Below, piece by piece: positions 20,786 through 30,080 of a DNA stretch of 64,000 nt; position 1 is the stretch's first letter, and every line of letters begins with the position of its first letter. Source of the stretch: Aculops lycopersici (lineage: Eukaryota; Arthropoda; Arachnida; Trombidiformes; Eriophyidae); NCBI GenBank assembly GCA_015350385.1, contig WNKI01000002.1, positions 8,880,321 to 8,944,320 of the forward strand. Direction: 5' to 3'. Position numbers and translations under genes: made by a program. The notes below the pieces were generated by a model. That model made no database searches, was not told the DNA's origin, and worked only from the letters and a program-made list of their open reading frames with translations.

Positions 20786-21571
20786 GTCCATTGAAGTCTG
20801 CGCTTGCATTTCATGGAAAAAGAGCAGGAAAGAGAGAAAGAAAATTGCATCACAACTGGCCACCCGTCGCTATAGTCGTCACGGTCGTGACCCTAGCGAC
20901 TAGTCGAGCAGCAACCACCGAGCACGCGCAGCGGCGCTTAGCGGAGTTGGCATTGAGCGAGCGCGCTATACAAGGGGACCTAGCGACCGCAGCGTGCACC
21001 ATTGCAATTGCCATTGCTGGTGGTCCTACGACAACCCAACCCATTGGACAAGAACGTGCCGACCTTGAAAAACAACTCGCCTTTTGCCTTTGCTCCCTTC
21101 GCCGCCTCTTCCCTGTTATTCCAACCAACACAACCACCATAAACGCCATTGCCTCAGCTTTTGCCTAGCTGGTAGTGTTGCAAATTGAAAGATGGTTTAG
21201 CGCAGGGGCAATGGCGTTAGTGGCGGTGGCGGCGACGACGACTATGTCTGTGGTTCTAGTAACAACAGAGTCAAGAAGTGGTACTGATTTTTTGCTCACT
21301 CCATCAGTGGGCCCACTGTTTGTCCTATTATCTATATCGTTGTTTTGAGTACGCCGTTGAACAGTCACAAAACCAATTTGCATTGAGTGGATCATTCAGT
21401 AAACAAGTTGGACTTGATATAATCTATATCAAACTTTCACACATTTAAATGAGCAGATAGTGAAATTTTTACTGCTAACTCAAGCCTTCATTTACATTGA
21501 TATTTTCAATAAACAACATTCAAAGACAGGACATTTGTATTTGAATTTTAACAGGAGAAAGAAGACGAAAA
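20786..21571. other. Intergenic / possible continuation
   Basis: Contains a GC-rich 128-aa open frame starting at 20782 (to 21168) that overlaps the preceding stop by 4 nt, discussed in the findings. After that there is nothing coding until complexin. A TTTTAACAG just before 21555 could be a 3' splice site for a complexin 5' UTR intron. Confidence 0.4.
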
Positions 21572-22150
21572 ATGGCTGCATTTCTCGCAAAACAAATCGT
21601 TGGCGACCAATTTGCGGCCGTCAAATCCGACATTGGAGGCGCCGAGGGACCATCGGCCGAGGAGAGGGCTAAGTTGGAGGAGGAGGAGCGCGAGAGATTA
21701 TTGGCCTTGCAGGAGGCCGAGGAGGCTAGAAAGGAAAAGCACCGAAAGATTGAAGCCGAACGCGAGAAGATGCGCCAGGGAGTTCGCGAGAAGGTAAGTT
21801 ATAATGGCATTTTACTTCCGATCAACAATCACAGGTGTGATATTTGATAGCTAACTGAATTTTGATCAAATCAATTCTAAAAATATAAACAGTACAAGAT
21901 CACGAAGCGCGACGACAAGGAGGATGACATCCGCAGACAACAGGAAGCCGAGATGGCGGCCCATATTGCGGCCATGAATCCGCGCAACGCCGAGAACAAG
22001 AAACCTGGATTAAATCCATCGGCTAACACTGACGATGAGGATTTTGCAACAAAGTTGATGAATGGAAACGTTTCCGGTGCTGCTGCTCATGTTGCCACCA
22101 AGATGCAATCATTTTTGCCACCAAACTTTCCCTTTTTCAAGAAAGAGTAG
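21572..22150 (+). CDS. cpx: Complexin
   Basis: Two exons, 21572-21793 and 21893-22150, with donor GTAAGT, acceptor AACAG and phase 0, giving 159 aa. Complexin clamps and promotes synaptic vesicle fusion by binding assembled SNARE bundles. Seen: an N-terminus MAAFLAKQIVGDQFAAVK, an accessory helix rich in Glu/Arg (about 28-60), the central SNARE-binding helix REKMRQGVREKYKITKRDD across the splice junction, and a C-terminal amphipathic region. This isoform ends FPFFKKE and has no CAAX prenylation motif; some arthropod complexins have alternative 3' exons with CAAX, and I did not find one here. Presence implies a nervous system. Confidence 0.95.
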
Positions 22151-22747
22151 TAGAGAGATAGAAAACAATGCAATATAACAAAACAAAACGCCATTTGTGG
22201 CAACTAGAACCAACTAAACACTTAGACTACAATTGGGATATAATGCACACTTGAAATACTCAACTCACTATCACTATTACTACCAGGCTACAACTTAAAA
22301 TATGAGTAATCAATAATACATAATGTTTGAACTATGAGATTTAATTGTTCTCCTCGCAAGTTGAGCTTCTTAATCATAAGTATCATCAATTCTAGTAACC
22401 TTTAGTATGCAAACCAATCATTATCATCAACGGGAAGTGCCAATGTATAGAGACGTACACTGACATTCGGTCAGACATGTAAAGAAACAGAGAGCAAAGG
22501 AAGTGTCGTGTGACATCCCCACTACTACTTAATTACAAAACGACTAAATTTTAGATACAATTGATATCAATCTGACAATGATGCTGATGGTGGAGTGGGG
22601 AAGTTTAACCAATTACACGACGTTAGAGAGACCAAGACACCGCACTAAAAGTTGTTGGATTTCGAACATGAACACGTTAAACATACAGGATAGTTATATA
22701 TATCATCATCATCATTATGTAATAATAATAATAAAACTTGCTAGATG
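22151..22747. other. Convergent 3' region
   Basis: Between the complexin stop and the RAD23 stop (opposite strands). AT-rich 3' UTR sequence with several TAATAATAATAA-like runs near 22720; no gene seen. Confidence 0.5.
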
Positions 22748-23740
22748 TCATTGTTCCATCTGGAATAATAGATTAGCAGCTAGTTGTTCGTCTTTGTCAC
22801 AGGCCATGTAAGCTTGAACTGCAAGATATTCGGAGAAACCTAGTTCCTTGAGTCTCTCTATGGCTTGCTTATCATGTTCGGAAACTCCATCTCCCAAAAT
22901 CTGATCTACCACTGGTTGCTGTCTTCCACTACCTCCACCGCCGCCAACCTGCTGCTCTATTTGTCCAGCATGCTGTGCAACCGGATTCGATGGGCCACGA
23001 CCCGACGAGTGTATCCTACTACCAGCTGTTGGTGGATGATTCAAGGCATTCACGAAGGCATCTGGATTTTGTGATATAAAACTGTACATTTCAGGGTCAG
23101 ATGCGGCGAGAGCCTCTATGGTGGAGCTAAGCAAATGGGGACTCTGTTGAATCAAGTCTTGCATCTGTCTGAAATGTGGCTGCGACATAAGGGCCGCTAA
23201 TCTTGGTGCAAAGTTTGGATCGCCCATAGATGGATACGAGGCCTCAGTTGATTCAGTTGCACCAACAGAGGGGCGAGCTGGTGTTGTGGTTGTTGTACCT
23301 GTTATGGGTTGTGGCTGTTGTTGCTGAGTTGCGCTTGAAGGTGTCATGGTAGCCGGTGTTGAGGAGGTGGTTGTGATAGTTGTTGTTGCTGCTGTAGTTG
23401 AAGTTAAGGGTTTGGCGTCGGCTGATGTTGGTCCAGATTTTGCCTTCTCGTCTGGCTTGCTGCTTGATTTCTCTACAGCCGGCTCAGATAGCTTTGCCGC
23501 CACCACTGGCGGTGGTCTAGTTATCATGAGAACAACAAACTTCTTCTCATCAAAATTGTATTCCTCTATCTTGGACTCATCAGCAAGAATTTTGCCCGAG
23601 TATATCAACTTCTGCGAGGCGCTTGGATAATCTTTGCCCTGCTCCTTTTCAATCTTTGCCTTTAAATCTTTGACCAAATCATGGGGCTCAATATCCACCT
23701 TGAACGTAGTCGATTGAAGGGTTTTAATGGTTAGCTTCAT
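22748..23740 (-). CDS. RAD23: RAD23 ubiquitin receptor / XPC partner
   Basis: A 330-aa single-exon protein. RAD23 delivers ubiquitinated substrates to the proteasome and stabilises XPC in nucleotide excision repair. Seen: an N-terminal ubiquitin-like domain (1 to about 78; MKLTIKTLQSTTFKVDIEP), a Thr/Pro-rich linker, an XPC-binding domain (about 170-225; PHFRQMQDLIQQSPHLLSST and AFVNALN), and a C-terminal UBA (about 283-328; AIERLKELGFSEYLAVQAY, then ACDKDEQLAANLLF). The first UBA, normally between the UBL and the XPC-binding domain, is not visible; the linker there is low complexity. Human RAD23B is 409 aa. It sits 540 nt downstream of PSMD14 on the same strand. Confidence 0.93.
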   Translation of the reverse strand: MKLTIKTLQSTTFKVDIEPHDLVKDLKAKIEKEQGKDYPSASQKLIYSGKILADESKIEEYNFDEKKFVVLMITRPPPVVAAKLSEPAVEKSSSKPDEKAKSGPTSADAKPLTSTTAATTTITTTSSTPATMTPSSATQQQQPQPITGTTTTTPARPSVGATESTEASYPSMGDPNFAPRLAALMSQPHFRQMQDLIQQSPHLLSSTIEALAASDPEMYSFISQNPDAFVNALNHPPTAGSRIHSSGRGPSNPVAQHAGQIEQQVGGGGGSGRQQPVVDQILGDGVSEHDKQAIERLKELGFSEYLAVQAYMACDKDEQLAANLLFQMEQ

Positions 23741-24278
23741 CTCGAATACTATGAATTTACCGTTTGTAGTTAGCTAGGGTTAGTAATAAATCGTGACTTA
23801 GCTAGAATCATATGAATTAGAGGAATAATGTCGGAATTAACCCAAGTTTAGAATTGTATTTGTTACGCATGCTGCACAAGATTTAAATTTTGCTTCTATG
23901 GAGTATTTGGGCTTCAGAAACGTGTGTGTTGCAGAACCAGAGCCGTACTCCCATTACCGTTGCAATGCAGAGCATAGTGTTTCAATGCAGAGGCAAAGTC
24001 AGCGGGAAGGTTTCAGCATTCTAACTCTGACAGGTCGTGGCGTAAACAATACGTCTTTTTCTTCAGACAACCATCAATGATTATCGTCATAGATACCTAA
24101 CATGATAATTAGGGCTTATGATTAAGATTCTTCTTGCCTCGATCTCAAGTGCATGGTACTTGCTAAACAACGAATGTAGACAAAGAACAATAGCACAGAC
24201 AAGCCTTACAGGTTTAGTATCATAACTTTATTATAGACTGATAACATTGATCCGTTAAGAAACTTATCAGCACTTGCA
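23741..24278. other. Intergenic between PSMD14 and RAD23
   Basis: Likely contains the PSMD14 3' UTR (TTTATT at about 24228, read as AATAAA on the minus strand) and the RAD23 promoter. No coding sequence seen. Confidence 0.5.
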
Positions 24279-25324
24279 TCATTTGAATATATAATTTGAA
24301 ATCATTGTTCCGAGAGATTGGACAATATTGCTTGTCATCAGTGCATCGACGGATTCCTCTAAATGCCGCTTGGGATCTTGCTTTCCAACATTCTTTATGG
24401 CCAACTGTTGAGGAGTCATCTTGTCCTCATCCTCGATTGCCTTATTGTAAGCCTTAGCAAGCGCGACCATTTCAGCTACCATCTTCTCATTTGTCGAGCT
24501 GTGCTCCTTAAAATTCTCTAGCGTCAATCCATCTTGCCAACTCTTCTTGTGCAAATTGAGCAACATCTTTTGCTCCAATTCGTTCTTCCTATAGTTGATT
24601 GAAATCGAATAATAGTGGCGATTCAAACCATGAATCAATGCTTGGATGGAAGGTTTCTGTAAGTGACCCAAATTTGAGGTAGTCTGTCTCGGCTCCTGGC
24701 CTAAGACCATAACATTTGGATTGATCAATCGGAAAGCATCGATCACAACTTTTCCCTTGACACTCTGGATTGGATCCACCACCACGGCAACTGCACGCTC
24801 CGACAAAGCCTCAAAACTTTGCTGAGTATTTATATCGACACCTGAGAGCCAGCAACCGAAACCAGGATGCGAGTGATACCAGCCGACCACCATCTCAGGT
24901 CTGCCCGTTTGTTTGAGCATATCTAACATTTTAGCTTGGAATACTGGATCAACAGCCTCGACACTGACACCCTGTTCATTTGATTCATCATTAATGGAGG
25001 GATAGTCGTGAGTTAGTTCAAAATTTAGCTCAAGTTTTTTATAAATCTGTAGATATATAAGATATGCAGAGAGATACTTACGGTTCCTGATTGAGGCATT
25101 GCGAACACGTCGATCACCCGAACGGTGTAATCATCTACAAACTCGCCCAACATCAACCCCATAACTTCCATTGGAACTCCAGCCCGACCGTGTTTTAGCA
25201 TCTTCAATAAGGCTAGAGATGATATATATACTTGCTCGGCTGTGTCCACTACAGGTCCATCAGATGACACGGCACCTGGAAGCCCTCCCAATGCACCAGA
25301 CCCCAATCTGAGCAGACGATCCAT
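24279..25324 (-). CDS. PSMD14: 26S proteasome deubiquitinase PSMD14 / Rpn11
   Basis: Two exons, 25082-25324 and 24279-24971, phase 0, donor GTAAGT and acceptor AACAG, joining to 311 aa (human 310). It is the JAMM-family zinc isopeptidase of the 19S lid, which removes ubiquitin chains en bloc from substrates being degraded. Seen: the conserved N-terminus MDRLLRLG, the EVMGLMLG glutamate motif (about residue 53), the JAMM signature HSHPGFGCWLSGVD (about 113-126) with zinc-binding His, His and Asp, and the conserved C-terminal helices. All catalytic residues are present. It is divergent from ARPC3 and directly upstream of RAD23. Confidence 0.97.
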
Positions 25325-25800
25325 TTTAAAGTTTCTTAGGATTCAAGTATATCTACAGTAATTTGTTTACAAGTGTTTCAGGTTGTTCAAGGTGTCTGGA
25401 TATAGTAATTATATTGGTTGACAATAATATCCTAATGATAAAGGGTAAGCTAATTAGAAGATTAATAAGTTTGTGATGTCGATTACTTCGCTCGAGGTAG
25501 AGATTCTATAAGGCACCGTTGCATGTGCTATTCAGCTTTTTTATTTCAGGACGCGCATGTCAGCTGGCGCTGTTGCCACAGCTGTCGCTCTTCTATTGCT
25601 CCATCCCATGCATGTAAGATGCCGCATAGACGGACTCGAGTGCCCACTGTGCGATCTGATTTTACCAAGCAATCATAACAAACTTCATCCAAGTTATTGA
25701 TATATTTTGAAATTTCTAGACAATATACAATCACCATATATATGTACTAGTATAAAGAATCTATCCTATACCTTATCCGTGCCGAACAGGCAGCGACAAA
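25325..25800. promoter_or_regulatory. Divergent promoter region PSMD14 / ARPC3
   Basis: A 476-nt head-to-head intergenic region between two housekeeping genes, expected to hold both promoters. No TATA box stands out. Confidence 0.4.
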
Positions 25801-26346
25801 ATGCCTGCTTATCACTCAAAATTAGGCAACGTCGGTGGGACTTTGGGCAATATGGCATACCTGACATTCAAGACCAAATTTCGAGGGCCAGTCCAAGTTT
25901 GCGATGAGAAACATTTGATAGATGGAGAGTTCGATATTGTAGATGAAGCATTATTATATTTTAAGCCAAATGTATTCTTCAAAACTTACGAGATCCAAAG
26001 CGATGCCGACCGTGTAATCATCTACTTGACATTATTCATCACTGAGTGCCTGAAGCGTCTTCAAAAATGCACCTCTCGCGATCAGGCAATCCAAGAAATG
26101 TATAGTCTATCAATCTCTAGATTTGATATTCCTGGGGACCCAAATTTTCCTCTGAACAGCATGTTCCATCGGCCAACTAAACATGAGCACATAGAGCTGA
26201 TGAAAAATTATCTAACTCAACTTCGTCAAGAGTGTAGTCTGAGGCTTGTGGATAGAGTATTTAATGAACATAGTCAAAACAAGCCTTCCAAATGGTGGAT
26301 TTGTTTTTCGAAGAGAAAATTCATGGATAAGATATTAAGCAAATGA
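25801..26346 (+). CDS. ARPC3: Arp2/3 complex subunit 3 (p21-Arc)
   Basis: A 181-aa single-exon protein (human 178). It is a structural subunit of the Arp2/3 complex that nucleates branched actin. Seen: the conserved start MPAYHS, FDIVDEALLYFKPNVFFKTY, DRVIIYLTLFITECLKRLQK, an FPLNSMF block and the C-terminal KPSKWWICFSKRKFMDKIL, all in family order. ATG at 25801. Another actin regulator, Enabled, lies 7 kb to the right, which may be coincidence. Confidence 0.97.
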   Translation: MPAYHSKLGNVGGTLGNMAYLTFKTKFRGPVQVCDEKHLIDGEFDIVDEALLYFKPNVFFKTYEIQSDADRVIIYLTLFITECLKRLQKCTSRDQAIQEMYSLSISRFDIPGDPNFPLNSMFHRPTKHEHIELMKNYLTQLRQECSLRLVDRVFNEHSQNKPSKWWICFSKRKFMDKILSK

Positions 26347-26613
26347 TGCTTTAGAGTTTATCTCGCACTATTGTCTAAATTATGCAAATTAAATCATCAC
26401 AAAATCCAGTCTATTAACAACCACAATATTGTTATGTTGTGGTAAATCCATGCTAATCTAAAATATTCGACTTCATTTAGTTTAACACACAGTCTATAGA
26501 TAGATTCCTATGCAAACATTTCAATCTCTTAAGCAGTAGATCTCGAAATCTAGATCAAAATGGATTGTTTATTAAGGCATCCTAGAGACTAATTGCGTAA
26601 CTATAACTTTTCA

Positions 26614-27111
26614 TCAGCTTTGACCTAGTTCATTACGTAGTCTTGAGATAAATGGACTTGCAGTAGTCTCGGGGGTATTTGAGGAAGTGTTGGCGTACGC
26701 GATATTATCCTTAGTCCCGCCATTTGTCTGACTATACTCTCGACGTTGTAGCTTCTCAACATTTTCCTTGAGTTCTTTTTCTAGTTGTTCGTTCTCAACT
26801 TTTTGCATCTCAATTTCCCTCTTCAGTCTATCTATTTCCGCTTTGAATTTTTCTTTCGTGCTCATGTGTCTGGCAAGTTCCTTCTTCAACTTGTCCTCCA
26901 AATCTCTTGATTGCTTCTCATGCTTCTCAGCCATACTTCTGAATTGATTCAGTCTCTCTTGCGCTGGCCTCAATTTCTCCTCAAACTTCTCCATTCGGCC
27001 CACTTTATCGGCTCGCATGTCGATGAGCTCATGCAATGATATTTTAGTACCATCTAGAGCTTCGATAGCGTGAACTAGTTTGTCTCTTGGATTATTAGTA
27101 GCTGATGGCAT
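26614..27111 (-). CDS. Small coiled-coil protein, unidentified
   Basis: A 165-aa single-exon protein from the ATG at 27111. Residues about 35-125 form a strong coiled coil (heptads through MEKFEEKLRPAQERLNQFRS and later FKAEIDRLKREIEMQKVENE), flanked by a short N-terminal helix and a Ser/Thr-rich tail ending RLRNELGQS. Size and layout resemble small kinetochore or centrosome coiled-coil proteins, but nothing in the sequence decides this. Confidence 0.65.
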   Translation of the reverse strand: MPSATNNPRDKLVHAIEALDGTKISLHELIDMRADKVGRMEKFEEKLRPAQERLNQFRSMAEKHEKQSRDLEDKLKKELARHMSTKEKFKAEIDRLKREIEMQKVENEQLEKELKENVEKLQRREYSQTNGGTKDNIAYANTSSNTPETTASPFISRLRNELGQS

Positions 27112-27509
27112 GATGAAGCTAGAAATTTATGATGCCAGATTGAAAACTAACCAATTGCAAAATGTAAACAAAGAGGCCGGCCCCGTCCACTTGTCGGATG
27201 CACATTTTGACCAATGCGCGCGTGCTGGTCATCGACGTGCAATGGCCGGATAGCCTCGAGATTCAAAGTCATAATAGTGAGGATTGATATAACTCGACAA
27301 AAATATTAGTAATTTCTCCGAAGTTAGAACTTGCAAAAATGACACTGTTTTCTCGAGCGTTCATTAGAAAAGATACTCTAGATTTCTAAATTGATCATCT
27401 CAGCGAGGGCTCGCTACAGAAATGACGAATACATCAGAGAATTTGTGCCGAAACAAGAGAAAACTAAGCGAGGCCTTCCACCGAAGTCGCAAGAGCATAT
27501 TTGAGGGAT

Positions 27510-27782
27510 TATAGAGAGAGAGAGAGAGAGAGAGAGAGGAGGACGGAGAAAGAAGAGTACGTCCGCGACATTAGTTACCGTACTACACGACGACGTCGTC
27601 CGACGTTACGTTACGAACGTAACGGTACGGACCGTACGACGTACGACTATACTNNNNNNNNNNNNNNNNNNNNAGTAACGAACGTAACTACTACAGAGTA
27701 GTAGTACGACGAACGAAACGAACGAAACGTAACGACGACGACCGTACCGTACCGACGTACGACGAGAGAGTATAGTTAGTAG

Positions 27783-27818
<36 letters not shown>
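27510..27818. repeat. Second GA / ACGT-rich block around a gap
   Basis: (GA)n at about 27510-27538, then sequence almost made of ACG/CGT/GTA triplets, 20 N at 27654-27673, more of the same, then (GA)n at about 27790-27818. Same order of sequence classes as the block at 8138-8450. Confidence 0.9.
27654..27673. other. Assembly gap (20 N)
   Basis: Run of exactly 20 N inside the low-complexity block; the missing length is unknown. Confidence 0.99.
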
Positions 27819-27821
<3 letters not shown>

Positions 27822-27898
27822 GGGGCAAGAAAAGATAGCCCTCGGCACATTTAAGGTTCCCAATCCAGCAGGTTCCGCCGATTTTCGGACAAACGTAG

Positions 27899-28195
27899 GA
27901 ACCGTCCGACGAAGTACCATATCCTAATTGCCCAGACCCTGATGGTCTTGATATGGCCAAGAACAAAATCAAGGAGATAGTGGAGCTCACGAGGAATAAA
28001 AACGTGCCTAAAGCGATCGTCATCTTTGAAAGCGGTTAAAAGATGGTTATACATGCTAAGATGGCCATAAAGATAAACGCCCAGATGTTTGTAGATGCAT
28101 TTAAGAGTGCTAGTGGGCACATTAAGAGGCAGTTCAAGGATTACGATTTTATTCGTGAGCTTGTATCAACGGATGCAAGCCAGGCTGTAAATTAA
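27899..28195 (+). pseudogene. Interrupted coding fragment, weakly TBP-like
   Basis: One reading frame runs from about 27899 to the TAA at 28193-28195 and is broken once by TAA at 28037-28039. The conceptual residues around the break read VPKAIVIFESG, stop, KMVIHAK, then AFKSASGHIKRQFKDYD. This recalls a TATA-binding-protein half repeat (hydrophobic strand, F-x-SGK-MV, AK, then helix). No start codon is obvious upstream except ATG 27953, and a TAG lies at 27896-27898. It may be a decayed gene, a retro-fragment, or one exon of a split gene near the gap. Sequence quality next to the gap is a concern. Confidence 0.3.
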
Positions 28196-28666
28196 AGTTG
28201 TTTATCACTTGCTATTTATTGTGTCAGTGTATTTCACGCAACATCCCTCAGTACGTGATGTCACCGGTCGACACCTACTATGCCCGCTTGTTACCCACGC
28301 ATAGTGGGAGTAACATCTCTTTATGTGCTGTAGAGACAATCGAGGAATTTAATCATAGATGAACTAGGTTATCATCATTGGAGCGGTTGAAAATTTGCAT
28401 ATTCTAAAAGACTCCGACAAGAGCAAAATGTCTACCCAACTATAATAGCCATCTTGCGATGAGCATCGCGCCAAATAGCAATGAATCTTTCAAGTCTCAT
28501 TGTATTCTAGTTGCGACCAAGCCTTCAACCTGAAGTAGAACACTCGCACCATGCCAACGATGTAGATTAAAAAGAATGAGGGAATATGAACAGTAGAAAT
28601 CAGGAACTATGATCTCAGACCGACTACTTAAAGTCTTCCAGACAAATTGAATATTTTTACAAGTGA

Positions 28667-29341
28667 TCAAAGTTCATCGTGTTCTGATGGGGATTCGGTT
28701 CCGTGCATTGCTGTTGGCTGGATAAAAACTCCATCAACGGCCCTCCAAAAACTGGTCGCGTCAGATTCGGTGGAGCAAACGACCTCTTGTTGACCGAAGA
28801 TTGGACGTCCATAGGTATTGCCAGATAGGGATAACCACATTTCAGTATCGACATGCTTCAACCTGATAGATTCGCTCTTTTGCCAAAAGCGACTGCTCTT
28901 ACAGTAGACCATCCAATGATCACCTGTGTCTGTATCCTTGTCACTACCAAAGGCACTAACTTCTTGTTTGCTACTTAAGGGTGATTTAAACAAGTGACTG
29001 TGAAGATGTTTCCTAGTTTCAACATGCTGCAATCTAATAATGGACCCACATTCGATAGGCTCACCCCTCTTGCATGGCTTATCCTTCTCCCCTAACAATG
29101 ACCAGTAGCTATTTGTATCCTGATTATCAGTGGCTGTTACAGATTGCTGACCACTACCTGATCCATACTTAATGTCATGTGAGTGCAGTCTAAACTTTGG
29201 TTTCGCCTCGTTCTCTAAATTAACCACTGATCCGCATGTGACGTGGCTTACGGTATCGGCAAGCGATTCCAAAGAAACTAAATAATGGCATAATGTGATT
29301 GTCAGCGCTACGAGTAGATGGAATTCTAAATGGAATATCAT
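28667..29341 (-). CDS. SDF2: Stromal cell-derived factor 2 (ER MIR-domain protein)
   Basis: A 224-aa single-exon ER luminal protein. SDF2/SDF2L1 associates with ERdj3 and BiP in ER quality control. Seen: a signal peptide (1 to about 28), three MIR repeats (CGSVVNLENEAKPKFRLHSH; IRLQHVETRKHLHSHLF; IRLKHVDTEMWLSLSG), paired Trp motifs (YWSLLGE, HWMVYC, FWRAVDG) and a C-terminal HDEL retention signal. Full length for the family (about 211-221 aa). ATG at 29341. Confidence 0.96.
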   Translation of the reverse strand: MIFHLEFHLLVALTITLCHYLVSLESLADTVSHVTCGSVVNLENEAKPKFRLHSHDIKYGSGSGQQSVTATDNQDTNSYWSLLGEKDKPCKRGEPIECGSIIRLQHVETRKHLHSHLFKSPLSSKQEVSAFGSDKDTDTGDHWMVYCKSSRFWQKSESIRLKHVDTEMWLSLSGNTYGRPIFGQQEVVCSTESDATSFWRAVDGVFIQPTAMHGTESPSEHDEL

Positions 29342-29463
29342 GGAATATGTGATTTGAGTTTTATGATTAATATCACTGAGTTATAAAATGTCAGGTGACT
29401 GAAATTGATGTATAAGTGTTGTATAATGTGTCTAAAAAATTACAAAAAGTCAAAATACAAAAC

Positions 29464-29971
29464 ATGGCTCGTCGAGCGGACCTCAGTTTGCCTGTGTGGC
29501 GCTTAAATCCTCGCGGAATTTCACAATTCGGGTTAAACCTGAAGTTCCTGCGAGTGCAGTATAGATCAAACTCTGTGTTATCAGATGAACGTGCAAAATT
29601 TTTGGGCCTGGCTGTACTACAGCGAGGGACTTGCAAGTTGCAACTGCATCGCAAAAATCTTAGCTACCAAGGCTATTGTTTAGGGCGAGCAGTAATAAAA
29701 CTAGGTGACCCATAGCACCATCGATCCCGATCAAATGATATGATTTGATCTACCGAGATATCCATTTCAATTCATATGCTAATAGCTTTGGTTCGTCCTA
29801 GATAAGCTACGCTCCAACTACCGCAAGGGGCTGCACAGGACCATCCGTGTCAAAACTGGCTCCCGTTCAGCAGTAGCAATGCAAGTTAGTTTTTCGCCCT
29901 CTGTGGTCAAAATAAAAATAAACCATGTGTCATATTGGGCTAGATATTTAGAGAACTCAATGTTTACTTGA
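29464..29971 (+). CDS. Possible two-exon small basic protein
   Basis: ATG at 29464 opens MARRADLSLPVWRLNPRGIS. A GT donor after 29704 and an AG acceptor before 29802 join in phase 1 to DKLRSNYRKGLHRTIRVKTG, ending at TGA 29969-29971, for about 136 aa. The second exon continues past a possible further donor (CAA|GTTAGT at about 29882), so the true 3' structure may differ. The product is strongly basic with no recognised domain; a mitochondrial ribosomal or similar RNA-binding protein is conceivable. It is divergent from SDF2, 122 nt away. Support is frame and splice consistency only. Confidence 0.35.
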
Positions 29972-30080
29972 CCTATTATCGATCATTTAACATGTATCCC
30001 AAATAATTGCTTCCCTCCGATAATATTAGATCTTGCTCATGGTGCCACTATCAAATTCTTAATTAGCCCACTGGAACAAG

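Larger units (their letters stand above)
27112..28666. other. Intergenic with gap and decayed fragment
   Basis: Holds a second GA/CGA/ACGT low-complexity block with a 20-N gap (27510-27818) and the broken coding fragment at 27899-28195. The rest (28196-28666) shows nothing recognisable apart from the likely SDF2 3' UTR. Confidence 0.5.

Noticed and set aside
28034..28042. TAA at 28037 as a recoded codon
   Set aside because: Selenocysteine uses TGA, and nothing nearby suggests read-through; a decayed frame or sequence error is simpler.
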